From positions 1-64,000 of the forward strand of contig NZ_CANMIO010000005.1 in assembly GCF_947497935.1 (NCBI RefSeq): a stretch of DNA of 64,000 bases, given 5' to 3'. The notes below the pieces were generated by a model. The model was not told the DNA's origin, ran no database searches, and saw only the letters and a program-made list of their open reading frames with translations. Each line of letters starts with the position of its first letter. The stretch's first letter is position 1. Position numbers and translations under genes: made by a program. Source of the stretch: an uncultured Shewanella sp. (lineage in GTDB: Bacteria; Pseudomonadota; Gammaproteobacteria; Enterobacterales; Shewanellaceae). Below are positions 43,909 to 54,761 of this stretch, piece after piece.

Positions 43909-45492
43909 TTAGCTAAATTGATTCATGGTATTGTCTTTACCAGATGCCTTCAGTGCTTGGTCACCAGAGAAATACTCTTTGTGATCATCACCCATATCAG
44001 AACCTGCCATGTTTTGGTGTTTAACACAGGCGATACCTTGACGGATCTCTTTACGCTGAACATTTGCTACATAACCCAGCATACCTTGGTCACCGAAGTA
44101 CTCTTTCGCTAAGTTATCGGTAGATAACGCTGCCGTATGGTAAGTCGGCAATGTAATTAAGTGGTGGAAAATCCCCGCTTCACGTGCAGCATCTGCCTGG
44201 AAGGTACGGATTTTCTCATCAGCCTGAACCGCTAGTTCTGTGTTGTCGTAATCGATGCTCATAAGCTTGTCACGGTCATAGGCAGATACATCTTGTCCAG
44301 CATCGTTCATTGCATCGAATACTTGCTGACGGAAGTTAAGCGTCCAGTTAAACGAAGGCGAGTTGTTATAAACAAGCTTCGCATTCGGCACTGTTTCACG
44401 GATCTTATTCACCATAGCGCCAATCTGAGCGACATGAGGCTTCTCTGTTTCAATCCAAAGTAGATCTGCACCGTTTTGTAGCGAAGTAATACAATCGAGC
44501 ACACAGCGCTCTTCACCTGTACCTTTACGGAACTGGAATAGACCATTTGGTAGACGAGATGGCTTTACAAGTTGACCATTTTGCTGGAATACAACATCGC
44601 CATTAGCAAGGTTAGCAGCATCTACTGGCTCTACTTGTAAAAATGAGTTGTATTGGTCGCCTAAGTCACCAGCTTCATTGGTTACGGCAATCTTTTGTGT
44701 AAGACCTGCGCCTAACGAGTCAGTACGCGCCACAATAACACCATCATCGATACCAAGTTCTAGGAATGCGTAACGAACGGCGTTGATCTTGGCTAGGAAC
44801 TCAACATGGGGCACGGTAACTTTACCGTCTTGGTGACCACATTGCTTAACATCAGAGACTTGGTTTTCAAGCTGAATACAACATGCTCCAGCTTCAATCA
44901 TCTGCTTAGCCATTAGATATGTCGCTTCTTCGTTACCAAATCCTGCATCGATATCGGCGATAATTGGTACAACGTGAGTTTCAAAATTATCAATCTTCGC
45001 TTGGATCGCTGGCTTTTCAGATTCAGTTGCAGCATCTAACTGACGAAATAAACCACCTAATTCACGGGCATCTGCTTGGCGTAGAAAGGTGTATAGCTCC
45101 TTAATAAGCGAAGCGACAGAAGTTTTCTCGTGCATTGATTGGTCAGGAAGGGGACCAAATTCGCTTCTTAGCGCTGCAACCATCCAGCCTGATAGGTAAA
45201 GGTAGCGACGCTTAGTGGTAAGCAAATGCTTTTTGATGGAAATCATTTTTTGCTGGCCGATGAAACCATGCCAACAGCCCAAAGATTGCGTGTACTGCGA
45301 CGAATCCTTATCGTAGTTGTCCATATCTTCGCGCATAATTTTTGCAGTGTACTTGGCAATATCTAGCCCAGTTTTGAATTTATTTTGCAGACGCATGCGT
45401 GCTACAGATTCAGGGTTAATTGCGTTCCATGCACTACCTTCAGCATTAATCAAGGTAGCAGCTTCATCGATGTTTGCTCTGTAATTTGTCAT
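43909..45492 (-). CDS. aceA: Isocitrate lyase
   Basis: 527 residues, the longer gammaproteobacterial form found in Pseudomonas and Vibrio. The catalytic motif is KQCGH (near 216). Also visible are ADIDAGFGNEEATYLMAK, VARTDSLGAG and NNSPSFNWTL. It splits isocitrate to glyoxylate and succinate, the first step of the glyoxylate shunt. It is divergent from a LysR regulator, beyond which lies malate synthase, so the three form a functional cluster. Confidence 0.95.
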   Translation of the reverse strand: MTNYRANIDEAATLINAEGSAWNAINPESVARMRLQNKFKTGLDIAKYTAKIMREDMDNYDKDSSQYTQSLGCWHGFIGQQKMISIKKHLLTTKRRYLYLSGWMVAALRSEFGPLPDQSMHEKTSVASLIKELYTFLRQADARELGGLFRQLDAATESEKPAIQAKIDNFETHVVPIIADIDAGFGNEEATYLMAKQMIEAGACCIQLENQVSDVKQCGHQDGKVTVPHVEFLAKINAVRYAFLELGIDDGVIVARTDSLGAGLTQKIAVTNEAGDLGDQYNSFLQVEPVDAANLANGDVVFQQNGQLVKPSRLPNGLFQFRKGTGEERCVLDCITSLQNGADLLWIETEKPHVAQIGAMVNKIRETVPNAKLVYNNSPSFNWTLNFRQQVFDAMNDAGQDVSAYDRDKLMSIDYDNTELAVQADEKIRTFQADAAREAGIFHHLITLPTYHTAALSTDNLAKEYFGDQGMLGYVANVQRKEIRQGIACVKHQNMAGSDMGDDHKEYFSGDQALKASGKDNTMNQFS

Positions 45493-45602
45493 GTGTCTAT
45501 TCCTTTAACAATATGATTAGCGGCGATTGATTACGTTGAAAATATTAGTAAGATTTGTTTAAATAAGTCTAATTTATAGTTTCTATAACCGGTATTAATC
45601 TC

Positions 45603-46547
45603 ATGAATATATCTCGTATCGATCTGAATTTATTGGTTTATCTTGATGTGCTGCTACGTGAAAAAAATGTTACAAAGGCAGCGGATCAGCTAGGGATCAG
45701 CCAACCAGCCATGAGTAATGGCTTAAAGCGATTAAGGGTTTTATTTGATGATCCACTACTGATCCGTACCAGTCAGGGGATGACACCGACAGAGCGTGCA
45801 CAAGAGCTGCAGCCAACTATCAGTGAGCTCATTATTGGCCTTGAGAAAGCGGTGCAACCTAGAGCCGAGTTTAATGCAGCTGAGAGTGAACAAGTGTTTC
45901 GAGTGATGGCCAGCGATTACGCCGAAGCAACACTTATCCCGCCACTGATCGCCAGACTGCGCACCGAGGCACCCAATGTCATTCTTGATATTATGACACC
46001 CAGTGACGTGAGCTTTCCCGATGTAGAGCAAGGACGTGTCGATATGGTTATTAATCGTTTCGACAGTATCCCGCAATCATTTCATCAGAAAGTCTTGTGG
46101 AGTGATGACTTTAGCTGCTTGATTAGTAAGACTAACCCTGTACTGGATAACTTCTGTTTGGACAGTTATTTAAAAGCTAACCATGTCTGGGTAAGTAAAA
46201 CGGGAATGGGAGTTGGCGTTGGCATGGATCCCGGCGATGTACAAAGACTAGGCTGGGTTGATGAAGCGCTCACCCGAATTGGTGTACAAAGACGGATCAC
46301 AGTGTTCACTCGTCATTATCAAGCGGCTTGTTTGTTGGCCGAGCAACAAGATTTGATTGCTACCATACCAAGTAAGATGGCAAAGCAGCATGAAAATAAT
46401 GAACGAGTCTGTATCGTGCCGCCACCGTTTATCATTCAGCCTATTGCACTGACAATGGCATGGAGTCCACTTCTACAACACAATCCTGCTCATAAATGGA
46501 TGCGGCAACTGATCACTCAAACTGCAGATAGTTTTGGCCGTAATTAA
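45603..46547 (+). CDS. LysR-family regulator, probable glyoxylate-shunt regulator
   Basis: 314 residues. The winged HTH is at the N-terminus (NLLVYLDVLLREKNVTKAA, then GISQPAMSNGLKRLR), followed by the LysR effector-binding domain (about 95-300). It sits between aceA (divergent, 110 bases away) and aceB (same strand, 217 bases downstream). LysR proteins usually control a divergent neighbour, so aceA is the likely target. The ligand is not known. Confidence 0.85.
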   Translation: MNISRIDLNLLVYLDVLLREKNVTKAADQLGISQPAMSNGLKRLRVLFDDPLLIRTSQGMTPTERAQELQPTISELIIGLEKAVQPRAEFNAAESEQVFRVMASDYAEATLIPPLIARLRTEAPNVILDIMTPSDVSFPDVEQGRVDMVINRFDSIPQSFHQKVLWSDDFSCLISKTNPVLDNFCLDSYLKANHVWVSKTGMGVGVGMDPGDVQRLGWVDEALTRIGVQRRITVFTRHYQAACLLAEQQDLIATIPSKMAKQHENNERVCIVPPPFIIQPIALTMAWSPLLQHNPAHKWMRQLITQTADSFGRN

Positions 46548-46764
46548 GCTTGTTGATGCTAGTGCTAGGCGTAAATTTACATTTAATGGCGTTTTAATCC
46601 AAAGAATGGCAATGTAATTAGTTTGGTGAATACTGGTAATACAGGGTATAAATTTCATAAATAAGGCAGGCTTGGTATAGGCTAGTTGAGTATGACTTAA
46701 TTAGATTACGGGCAAATGGAATACCATTACTCTACATCACTAAATGGATAGATAAGGGCATATT

Positions 46765-48930
46765 ATGACTGCAAGGATCCGAGTCGGTGGTTTACAAATT
46801 GCTAAATCACTTTGGGAATTAGTTGATAGCGAGATCAGTCCTGGAACTGGGATCAGTTCGCAAATTTTCTGGACAAAATTTGAAGAGATTGTCAACGAGC
46901 TTGGCCCAGTCAATAAAAAGTTACTGGATAAACGTGACCAATTACAAGCTCAAATTGATGAGTGGCACAAAGGTAATGCGCAGCAAACCTCTGACTCGAT
47001 TAAATATAAACAGTTTCTCACCGATATTGGTTATCTAGTTAAAGAGGGTGATCCTTTTAGTATCTCTACCGAAAATGTAGATTCGGAGATCACCACTCAA
47101 GCTGGACCTCAGTTGGTTGTGCCTGTAAAAAATGCACGCTTCGCATTAAATGCGGCTAACGCTCGTTGGGGCAGCCTCTACGATGCGCTGTACGGTACCG
47201 ATGCGATTCCTGAAACCAATGGGGCTGAGATAACTAAAGCATATAATCCAGTGCGTGGCGCAAAGGTGATCGCTTTTGCTAAAGAGCTATTAGATATGGC
47301 TGCGCCGCTCGCAGTCGGTAAACATAGTCAGGTTACACAGTATTTTGTAAAAGAAGGTAGCTTACGTGCGACTTTAGAAAGCGGTGACGAAACCGAATTA
47401 GCAGAGCTCAATAAATTCGTAGGCTATAGAGGTGAAGCTCAGTCACCTTCAGCCGTGCTACTAGTTAACAACGGTCTACATATCGAGATCCAAGTTGATT
47501 GTCATCATCTTATTGGGCAGTCAGATTTAGCTGGAGTTAAAGATTTACTTGTAGAAGCGGCTGTCACTACCATTATGGATTGTGAGGATTCTGTCGCCGC
47601 TGTTGACGCCGAAGATAAAGTCGAAGTTTACCGTAATTGGCTTGGGTTAATGCAAGGCAACTTGACTGCTTCTTTGAATAAGAATGGTAAAGAGATCGTA
47701 CGTGAGCTAAACGATGACAGAGTATACACTGGCGCCAATGGTCAGCTTGTGACGCTTCCAGGTCGTAGTTTGCTGTTTGTTCGTAATGTGGGTCACTTGA
47801 TGACAAACGATGCCGTACTTGATAAACATGGTAACGAAGTGCCTGAGGGGATCCTCGATGGCATGGTCACCGTACTGGCAGCACTGCACGATCTTAAAGG
47901 CAATAATAATCAGCGTAGCAATAGCCGTAAAGGTTCGGTCAATATCGTTAAACCGAAAATGCATGGTCCTGAAGAAGTTCAATTCACCTGTGAGTTGTTT
48001 ACACGCATAGAAGATGCGTTAAAGCTGTCTCGAAACACCATTAAAGTCGGGATCATGGATGAAGAGCGACGTACTACCGTCAACCTTAAAGAGTGCATTC
48101 GAGCCGCTCAGGAACGCGTAGTCTTTATCAACACTGGTTTCTTAGACAGAACTGGCGATGAAATTCACACCTCTATGTTAGCAGGCCCATTCGTCGCAAA
48201 ATCAGTGATGAAACAACAGGCGTGGATCAAGGCCTATGAAGATTGGAACGTAGATATTGGCCTAGAGTGTGGTTTACAAGGCCGTTCACAAATAGGTAAA
48301 GGCATGTGGCCAATGCCCGATGAGATGGCTGAAATGTTAGTACAAAAAATAGGTCATCCTAAAGCTGGAGCTAATACCGCCTGGGTGCCATCGCCTAACG
48401 GTGCTGTTTTGCATGCGACTCACTATCATCAGGTTAATGTTAGACTGGTTCAAGATGAGCTTAAACAGCGCAAACGTGCAAGTTTAGACGATCTACTGAC
48501 TATTCCACTAATGCCTGAGGGAGAGCGACTCACTGCCGAGCAAAAACAGTTTGAGCTAGATAATAACGCTCAAGGTATATTAGGCTATGTGGTGCGCTGG
48601 ATTGATCAAGGTGTTGGCTGCTCTAAAGTGCCAGATATCAATAATGTGGGATTAATGGAAGACCGGGCCACACTGCGGATCTCATCACAATACCTCGCTA
48701 ACTGGCTACACCATGGGGTGTGCACCAAAGATGAGGTGATGGCATCGCTGAAAAAGATGGCGCAAGTTGTTGATAAGCAAAATCAAGCCGATAGTGAATA
48801 TATTAATATGGCTCCAAGCTTTGATGGCATTGCCTTTAAAGCTGCATGTGACTTGATATTTAAAGGGGAAGAACAGCCATCAGGCTACACTGAGCCTTTA
48901 TTGCATGCCTACCGTAAACAGGCAAAATAG
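46765..48930 (+). CDS. aceB: Malate synthase (G-type)
   Basis: 721 residues. It has the G-type length and architecture, with the N-terminal helical clasp, an insertion domain (about 172-275) and the TIM barrel. Key segments are [31 protein letters not shown] (substrate arginine), [13 protein letters not shown], and [19 protein letters not shown] (catalytic Asp near 632). It condenses glyoxylate with acetyl-CoA to malate. By family it would be named glcB; the clustering with aceA means it serves the shunt. A separate protein at 1828 matches only its insertion domain. Confidence 0.94.
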   Translation: MTARIRVGGLQIAKSLWELVDSEISPGTGISSQIFWTKFEEIVNELGPVNKKLLDKRDQLQAQIDEWHKGNAQQTSDSIKYKQFLTDIGYLVKEGDPFSISTENVDSEITTQAGPQLVVPVKNARFALNAANARWGSLYDALYGTDAIPETNGAEITKAYNPVRGAKVIAFAKELLDMAAPLAVGKHSQVTQYFVKEGSLRATLESGDETELAELNKFVGYRGEAQSPSAVLLVNNGLHIEIQVDCHHLIGQSDLAGVKDLLVEAAVTTIMDCEDSVAAVDAEDKVEVYRNWLGLMQGNLTASLNKNGKEIVRELNDDRVYTGANGQLVTLPGRSLLFVRNVGHLMTNDAVLDKHGNEVPEGILDGMVTVLAALHDLKGNNNQRSNSRKGSVNIVKPKMHGPEEVQFTCELFTRIEDALKLSRNTIKVGIMDEERRTTVNLKECIRAAQERVVFINTGFLDRTGDEIHTSMLAGPFVAKSVMKQQAWIKAYEDWNVDIGLECGLQGRSQIGKGMWPMPDEMAEMLVQKIGHPKAGANTAWVPSPNGAVLHATHYHQVNVRLVQDELKQRKRASLDDLLTIPLMPEGERLTAEQKQFELDNNAQGILGYVVRWIDQGVGCSKVPDINNVGLMEDRATLRISSQYLANWLHHGVCTKDEVMASLKKMAQVVDKQNQADSEYINMAPSFDGIAFKAACDLIFKGEEQPSGYTEPLLHAYRKQAK

Positions 48931-49004
48931 CAGTCGTAATTCATGTTGTAGAAGCTAGATAATTGAAAGTGTCAACTTATCACAGGCCAAGACAAACATA
49001 ACAA

Positions 49005-49034
49005 AAAAGCCCTAACCAATCAGTTAGGGCTTTT
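49005..49034. terminator. Bidirectional terminator between aceB and adhE
   Basis: Perfect 12-base stem AAAAGCCCTAAC / GTTAGGGCTTTT with a six-base loop. A and T runs flank both sides, so it can serve the convergent aceB and adhE genes. Confidence 0.9.
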
Positions 49035-49050
49035 ACATTCTTAAAGGTAA

Positions 49051-51666
49051 TTATTCATCGCGGTAAACATTACCGTAGTAACTCGCTAGTAAAACTTGCT
49101 TAAGCTCGGCAATCAGCGGGTAGCGAGGGTTGGCGCCTGTACATTGATCATCAAAGGCATCTTCGGCTAATTCGTCTAGTTTGGCGAGGAAGTCGGCTTC
49201 GTTGACGCCTGCTGCTTGGATTGAGCATGGAATGCCAATCGTCTCCTTGAGCTCATCAATTTTTTTAATGAGCGCTTCGACTTTTTCTTCATCACTAACA
49301 CCTTCACCTAATGTACCTTCGAGTTTCAAATATTCTGCTATTTTCGCGTAACGACATAATGCTTTAGGTCTATCGTACTGGCTAAATGCGGCTTGCTTAG
49401 TTGGCAGATCTGTCGCGTTAAAGCGGATAACGTTACTGATCAGTAATGCATTGGCGAGACCATGGGCTAAATGAAACTCAGCCCCCAGCTTGTGGGCCAT
49501 AGAGTGACAAATCCCTAAAAAAGCATTAGCAAAAGCGATGCCTGCGATGGTAGCGCCGTTATGCACCTTTTCCCTCGCGACAGGTGAATTTGCGCCATAT
49601 TCATAGGCATCGGGTAGATGCTTAAACAGTAGGTCTAGCGCTTGCAGTGCCTGACCATCTGAATATTCGTTGGCCATGACACTCACGTAAGCTTCCAATG
49701 CATGGGTTACCGCGTCGATGCCACCAAAGGCTGTAAGTGACTTTGGCATGTCCATGACGAGGTTAGGATCGACAATTGCCATGTTTGGTGTTAACTGGTA
49801 ATCGGCAATCGGGTACTTCATACCTGTTTGTTCATCGGTGACCACGGCAAAAGGCGTCACTTCAGAGCCAGTACCAGATGTGGTCGGAATGGCGACCATC
49901 TTGGCTTTACGTCCAAGCTTTGGAAACTTATAAATACGTTTGGTTATATCCATAAAGCGTAGCGCTAAGTCAGCGAAATCGACATTAGGATGCTCATACA
50001 TCACCCAGATTATTTTAGCGGCGTCCATTGGCGATCCACCACCGAGGGCGATAATCACATCAGGCTGAAAGCTTTGGGCGACTTTAGCGCCTTGCTTAAC
50101 GATATGCATGGTTGGATCGGCTTCAACCTCATAGAAGACTTCGGTTTCTATACCTTGAGCTTTTAAGATCTTAATGGTTTCATCGCAGTAGCCATTATTA
50201 AACAGATACTTGTCAGTGACGATGAGTGCACGCTTTTTATCACTTAATTCTTCAAGCGCAATAGGTAAGCTACCGCGGCGGAAATAGATAGATGAGGGGA
50301 GTTTGTGCCACAACATATTTTCTGCTCTCTTAGCGACCATTTTCTTATTGATTAAGTGACTCGGGCCAACATTTTCTGAGATTGAGTTTCCACCCCAAGA
50401 ACCGCAACCTAAGGTTAATGAGGGAGCCAGCTTAAAGTTGTACAGATCGCCGATACCGCCTTGTGATGCAGGTGTGTTAATTAGAATTCTGGCGGTCTTC
50501 ATTCTAAAGCCAAATGTTTTGACTCGCTCTGTTTGAGTGTCTTGGTCGGTATACAGGCCAGAAGTGTGGCCGATACCGCCTAAGGTCACAAGCGCTTCGG
50601 CTTTATCGACGGCGTCTTCAAAGTTATTGGCGCGATACATTGCGAGCAGAGGGGAGAGTTTTTCATGGGCAAACGCTTCGGCTTCATCAATGTCAGTGAC
50701 TTCGCCTATGAGCACTTTAGTCGTCGGGTGAAGCTCTATTCCAGCCATCTTTGCAATATTAGCCGCACTTTGGCCGACTATATCAGCATTGAGTCCACCA
50801 TCTTTGAGAATAACGCTCTGCATAGCAGCGGTTTCTGTAGCCGACAATACATAGCCCCCATGGCTTGCGAATCGCTCTTTTACCGCCTCGTATACTTCAT
50901 CAACAATCACTACGGCTTGCTCTGAGGCGCACACCACCCCGTTATCAAAGGTTTTTGACATTAATATTGAGCTAACGGCTCGTTTTATATCAGCAGTTTC
51001 ATCAATAACTATTGGTGTATTACCCGCACCCACACCAATGGCAGGTTTTCCTGAAGAGTAGGCTGCTTTAACCATTCCTGGACCGCCAGTAGCCAAAATG
51101 AGATTAATATCTTTATGGGTCATTAGCTGATTCGATAAAGCAACTGATGGCTCGTCAATCCAGCCAATGATATCTCTCGGTGCTCCAGCTGCAACGGCGG
51201 CCTCTAATACAAGGCGAGCGGCTGTGGTAGTCGAGTTTTTAGCACGAGGATGGGGTGAGAAAATAATACCATTACGCGTTTTAAGGCTAATTAATGCCTT
51301 GAAGATAGCGGTTGAAGTGGGATTGGTTGTGGGAACGATACCGCAGATGATACCGACGGGCTCTGCGATCGTGATAGTACCGAAAGTTGGATCTTCAGAT
51401 AAGATCCCACAGGTTTTTTCATCTTTATATTTGTTGTAGATGTATTCAGATGCAAAGTGGTTTTTGATCACTTTATCTTCAATAACACCCATTTGGGTTT
51501 CCGCAGCGGCCATCTTAGCGAGTGAGATCCGAGCGTCTGCAGCCGCGAGTGCAGCGGCTCTGAAAATTTTATCGACTTGCTCCTGAGAATAGTTAGCGAA
51601 CGTCTGCTGAGCCGTTCGTACCTTATCAACTAGGAGATTGAGTTCTTGCTCATTTGTTACTGTCAT
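49051..51666 (-). CDS. adhE: Bifunctional acetaldehyde-CoA/alcohol dehydrogenase AdhE
   Basis: 871 residues. The N-terminal aldehyde dehydrogenase domain (about 1-440) has the nucleophile in GVVCASEQ (Cys near 245). A linker leads to the iron-containing alcohol dehydrogenase domain (about 450-871) with GGGSPMDAAK and the metal histidines in FLGICHSMAHKLGAEFHLAHG. It reduces acetyl-CoA to ethanol in fermentation, forming spirosome filaments in related bacteria. A hairpin lies just before its start codon (separate entry). Confidence 0.97.
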   Translation of the reverse strand: MTVTNEQELNLLVDKVRTAQQTFANYSQEQVDKIFRAAALAAADARISLAKMAAAETQMGVIEDKVIKNHFASEYIYNKYKDEKTCGILSEDPTFGTITIAEPVGIICGIVPTTNPTSTAIFKALISLKTRNGIIFSPHPRAKNSTTTAARLVLEAAVAAGAPRDIIGWIDEPSVALSNQLMTHKDINLILATGGPGMVKAAYSSGKPAIGVGAGNTPIVIDETADIKRAVSSILMSKTFDNGVVCASEQAVVIVDEVYEAVKERFASHGGYVLSATETAAMQSVILKDGGLNADIVGQSAANIAKMAGIELHPTTKVLIGEVTDIDEAEAFAHEKLSPLLAMYRANNFEDAVDKAEALVTLGGIGHTSGLYTDQDTQTERVKTFGFRMKTARILINTPASQGGIGDLYNFKLAPSLTLGCGSWGGNSISENVGPSHLINKKMVAKRAENMLWHKLPSSIYFRRGSLPIALEELSDKKRALIVTDKYLFNNGYCDETIKILKAQGIETEVFYEVEADPTMHIVKQGAKVAQSFQPDVIIALGGGSPMDAAKIIWVMYEHPNVDFADLALRFMDITKRIYKFPKLGRKAKMVAIPTTSGTGSEVTPFAVVTDEQTGMKYPIADYQLTPNMAIVDPNLVMDMPKSLTAFGGIDAVTHALEAYVSVMANEYSDGQALQALDLLFKHLPDAYEYGANSPVAREKVHNGATIAGIAFANAFLGICHSMAHKLGAEFHLAHGLANALLISNVIRFNATDLPTKQAAFSQYDRPKALCRYAKIAEYLKLEGTLGEGVSDEEKVEALIKKIDELKETIGIPCSIQAAGVNEADFLAKLDELAEDAFDDQCTGANPRYPLIAELKQVLLASYYGNVYRDE

Positions 51667-51995
51667 AGTCGCAATCCTGAAAAAATTTAGCCAAACCGTA
51701 TTTGGCTAAACATTCTCTAGTGCTCTAAAATCCTTTTGATGATGAAAAATTACACTCAAAAGCAACTGTGTACTGTGACCTATGACGCAAACAAGTGGTC
51801 TTATGTAATTTTATAACCATATTAGTGACATTCTGCAGCATTCATCGTTAGTGATTCTCATTGGTATTTAAAAAAATTATTCAAAGTTGTGATTTAGGAT
51901 AGAAAATCTAATTTTTTGTTTTCAGGGTCATGAGTTAGAGTAGCGCCACATTTTTATTGAACAAATAACGCCTCGGGCGCGTTGAGGAAACGACG
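51667..51995. other. Divergent intergenic region, adhE and marC
   Basis: 329 bases with no gene. It contains the adhE leader hairpin at 51686-51710 (separate entry). No exact FNR or Rex (TTGTGA-N6-TCACAA) site was found by eye. Confidence 0.5.
51680..51710 (-). promoter_or_regulatory. Terminator-like hairpin in the adhE leader
   Basis: Perfect ten-base inverted repeat, TTTAGCCAAA (51686-51695) and TTTGGCTAAA (51701-51710), with a five-base centre. On the adhE (minus) strand the hairpin is directly followed by ATTTTTT and then CAGGA, the ribosome site of adhE, with the ATG at 51666. A stem followed by a T run has the form of an intrinsic terminator, so attenuation of adhE is possible. It could also be a protein-binding palindrome. 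Confidence 0.7.
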
Positions 51996-52619
51996 GTGGA
52001 TTTAACACTCTATGTTAAATTTTTTCTCGGCTTAATTGCGATAATTAATCCTTTTGGTTTATTACCAGTTTTTGTGAGCTTAACCAGCCACCAGACTGAA
52101 GCTGAGCGCAATCAGACGGCTAAAGTGGCCAACTTTGCCGTAGTGGTTATTTTGCTGGTAACCATTTTTGCGGGTCAACATATTCTAAACCTGTTTAGCA
52201 TTTCCCTGTCAGCCTTTAGAATTGCCGGCGGAACGCTGATCGCCATTATCGCGATGTCGATGCTTCAAGGTAAACTCGGGGAAGTCAAGCGTAACAAAGA
52301 GGAAGATCGAGAGGCTTCAGGTATGGAGTCCGTTGCGGTTGTGCCTTTAGCCTTGCCTCTGATGGCCGGACCTGGTGCCATTAGTTCGGTGATCGTGTCA
52401 GCAGCCGAGCACAATAGCCTAGAAAACTTGATTGGCATGTCTATCACAGTGATCCTCTTTGGTTTACTTAGTTTTTCTCTGTTTAGAATGGCACCGATAA
52501 TTTTTAAAATATTGGGTAAAACAGGGATTAACGTCATTACTCGTTTAATGGGTCTATTGATGTTATCTATCGGTATCGAGGTGATTGCTGCGGGTGTGAA
52601 AGGCTTTTTCCCAGGTTAA
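51996..52619 (+). CDS. MarC-family inner-membrane protein
   Basis: 207 residues with six transmembrane helices. The family signature is KFFLGLIAIINPFGLLPVFVSLT and the later LPLMAGPGAISSVI. MarC/YhgN proteins have no firmly known transport activity. The GTG start at 51996 is preceded by GAGGAAA. The gene is monocistronic with a terminator after it. Confidence 0.9.
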   Translation: MDLTLYVKFFLGLIAIINPFGLLPVFVSLTSHQTEAERNQTAKVANFAVVVILLVTIFAGQHILNLFSISLSAFRIAGGTLIAIIAMSMLQGKLGEVKRNKEEDREASGMESVAVVPLALPLMAGPGAISSVIVSAAEHNSLENLIGMSITVILFGLLSFSLFRMAPIIFKILGKTGINVITRLMGLLMLSIGIEVIAAGVKGFFPG

Positions 52620-52639
52620 TCGACCTTGGATCTATAGTT

Positions 52640-52670
52640 AGTAAAAAGGCACCTAGCGTGCCTTTTTACT
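52640..52670. terminator. Bidirectional terminator between marC and dgt
   Basis: Perfect 13-base stem AGTAAAAAGGCAC / GTGCCTTTTTACT with a CTAGC loop. It serves the convergent marC gene and dgt. Confidence 0.88.
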
Positions 52671-52698
52671 TGAGAGCCTAGCAAGGATTTGGAAAAGC

Positions 52699-54033
52699 TT
52701 AAAAATCGCTGTTAAAATCCATCATAGAGTGTGTTTTTGCGCTAAACAGGTGTTGGTGTAGCCTTGCTGCAAAGCCGTCTGTCATACCTGATATATAATC
52801 GGCAATCACTCTATGGCTGTTTTCACCTAGCTCTTGACTTACAAGCCAACGCTCCTGAGTATTTAGTGGCAGTAGTCGCTCAGGATCTGAGATAAATGCC
52901 TCAAATAGCTCCATGACTATCTGTTGGCCTTTATATTCAAGCATCTGAATTTCTGGCTTACGGATTACATATTTATAGACAAACTTCTTCAAGACCTTCA
53001 AAGCCTGATGAAAGTCTGGCTCAAGTGCAGCGTTATATCTCAATAACGGGTCTTCGAAGCCATCGACTTCAATAATCGAGATTGCAGTGACAAAGCCATT
53101 GACTAAGGTCCCAATCGCGTCTTTACGCAGATGGTGTTTGGCGGAAAATAGTCGCTGGCTGATGGTTGCAAATTCATTTTTTAACCATGGATCATGACTT
53201 TGTGAAAGTGGCTGTGAAACATCTGTCTGCCATTGCTGTTCACTCACAATCCCCATCACAATAGCATCTTCTAAATCATGGACAGCATAGGCAATATCAT
53301 CGGCCAGTTCCATTATGGAGCAGTCCAGAGACTTATAGCGAGTTCGTTTGTGTTTGACGTCTTTTACAAGATGACTCGATAGGAGTAGCATTCTATCTTG
53401 CTGGGACAGTGGGGCTAATACCCAATCTAAGATCTCTTTGTCATCGTCGAAAATCCCTTTTACTGGTGGCCACTTAGAGGGCTTTAGCTGTCTGAAATCT
53501 TCAACGATCGTCTCAGGAGTGTCATCGCAGAGCTGAGAGTATAATCCCGGGTATTTTAAAATTCCCAACAGTGTACGACGGCAAAGATTCATGCCGTAAT
53601 GCTCGGTATAGGGTTCAAGTCGAGTTAATATACGAAATGTCTGTCCATTACCTTCGAAACCACCGTGCTTACGCATCATATAGTTAAGTGCGACTTCGCC
53701 TCCATGACCAAAAGGGGGGTGACCTATATCATGGGCTAAGCATAGAGATTCTATCAAGCTCATTGAGTTTAATAATGGGTTATGTTGCGGCTGTTTCTGT
53801 TTTAATTGAGCTCTTATGCCGGTGCCTATTTGCGATACTTCAAGAGAGTGGGTGAGGCGTGTACGATAAAAATCATTCATACCTACGCCTAATACTTGTG
53901 TTTTTGCCTGAAGGCGCCTAAAGGCTGCGGAGTGAAGTATGCGCGCGCGATCACGCTGGTACGGGCTTCTATGGTCATTACGTCTTTGTTTATCTTCCCC
54001 TAGGCGTCTTTCATTCCATACCAATTGTGTCAT
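52699..54033 (-). CDS. dgt: dGTPase-like deoxynucleotide triphosphohydrolase
   Basis: 444 residues, HD-domain dGTPase family. The motifs are [14 protein letters not shown] (first histidine) and [18 protein letters not shown] (HD pair), with a third site in [17 protein letters not shown]. It hydrolyses dNTPs, classically dGTP, to nucleoside and tripolyphosphate. It lies 17 bases after yfbR, another HD deoxynucleotidase, so the pair looks like a nucleotide-pool operon. Confidence 0.88.
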   Translation of the reverse strand: MTQLVWNERRLGEDKQRRNDHRSPYQRDRARILHSAAFRRLQAKTQVLGVGMNDFYRTRLTHSLEVSQIGTGIRAQLKQKQPQHNPLLNSMSLIESLCLAHDIGHPPFGHGGEVALNYMMRKHGGFEGNGQTFRILTRLEPYTEHYGMNLCRRTLLGILKYPGLYSQLCDDTPETIVEDFRQLKPSKWPPVKGIFDDDKEILDWVLAPLSQQDRMLLLSSHLVKDVKHKRTRYKSLDCSIMELADDIAYAVHDLEDAIVMGIVSEQQWQTDVSQPLSQSHDPWLKNEFATISQRLFSAKHHLRKDAIGTLVNGFVTAISIIEVDGFEDPLLRYNAALEPDFHQALKVLKKFVYKYVIRKPEIQMLEYKGQQIVMELFEAFISDPERLLPLNTQERWLVSQELGENSHRVIADYISGMTDGFAARLHQHLFSAKTHSMMDFNSDF

Positions 54034-54050
54034 ATCTATTCCTCAAGCAG

Positions 54051-54638
54051 CTACAGAAGCTTATTTATGTCATCGAGATCTAGGGTGAAGCTTGGGATAA
54101 AGCACTCAATAAAATAATTGACTGCTGGGTTAGGGTCATTTTTTAGGCTTTGCTCTAGTCGTTTTTGCGCGGTATTAAACTCAGTATTGCCGGCACGCTT
54201 TTCTTCAAGACATTTGAGGTAGGCACATAGGGTATCGGCAGACTTAACTAATGCTTTATATTCTTGATCGGCATGTTCACTGGTCAGCAGAGCTTGATAA
54301 TCTGCTTTAAACTCATCGGGCACCATCTCAAGCAAGCGTTGCTCGGCGATGGCTTCAATTTTTTTGTACTCCGCTTCTATCTCTTTATTGAAATACTTAA
54401 CCGGAGTCGGCAGATCACCGGTGAGGATCTCACTGGCATCATGAAAGATTGCGATGGTCGCAACTTGATAAGGGTCGTAGTTGCCTTCAAATTTTTTGTT
54501 GCTAATTAAGGCGAGAGAGTGCGCTACCATAGCGACTTGGAGCGAATGCTCTTGAACATTTTCAGTTCTAACGTTGTACATCAGAGGCCAGCGTTGAATT
54601 AATTTCATTCTTGCTAGGTGGGCAAATAGGTGGCTCAT
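54051..54638 (-). CDS. yfbR: 5'-deoxynucleotidase YfbR
   Basis: 195 residues, HD-domain family. The motifs [18 protein letters not shown] and [22 protein letters not shown] contain the metal-binding His and Asp residues. YfbR removes phosphate from 5'-dNMPs. In E. coli yfbR is next to alaA (yfbQ), and the same pair is seen here, with a terminator between them. Confidence 0.92.
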   Translation of the reverse strand: MSHLFAHLARMKLIQRWPLMYNVRTENVQEHSLQVAMVAHSLALISNKKFEGNYDPYQVATIAIFHDASEILTGDLPTPVKYFNKEIEAEYKKIEAIAEQRLLEMVPDEFKADYQALLTSEHADQEYKALVKSADTLCAYLKCLEEKRAGNTEFNTAQKRLEQSLKNDPNPAVNYFIECFIPSFTLDLDDINKLL

Positions 54639-54693
54639 CGGATCCCTTTGAAGTTAGGAGTTGAACCATTTCAGATTAGCATAGTTAGAAAAC

Positions 54694-54720
54694 AAAAAAC
54701 GACCCTAAGGTCGTTTTATT
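54694..54720 (-). terminator. Terminator downstream of alaA
   Basis: Nine-base stem AAAACGACC / GGTCGTTTT with a CTAA loop; on the minus strand it ends in a T run. It separates alaA from yfbR. Confidence 0.8.
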
Positions 54721-54761
54721 TTACTGTGTTTTATTAGTAGCTTACTATTTTTTATTAGTAG

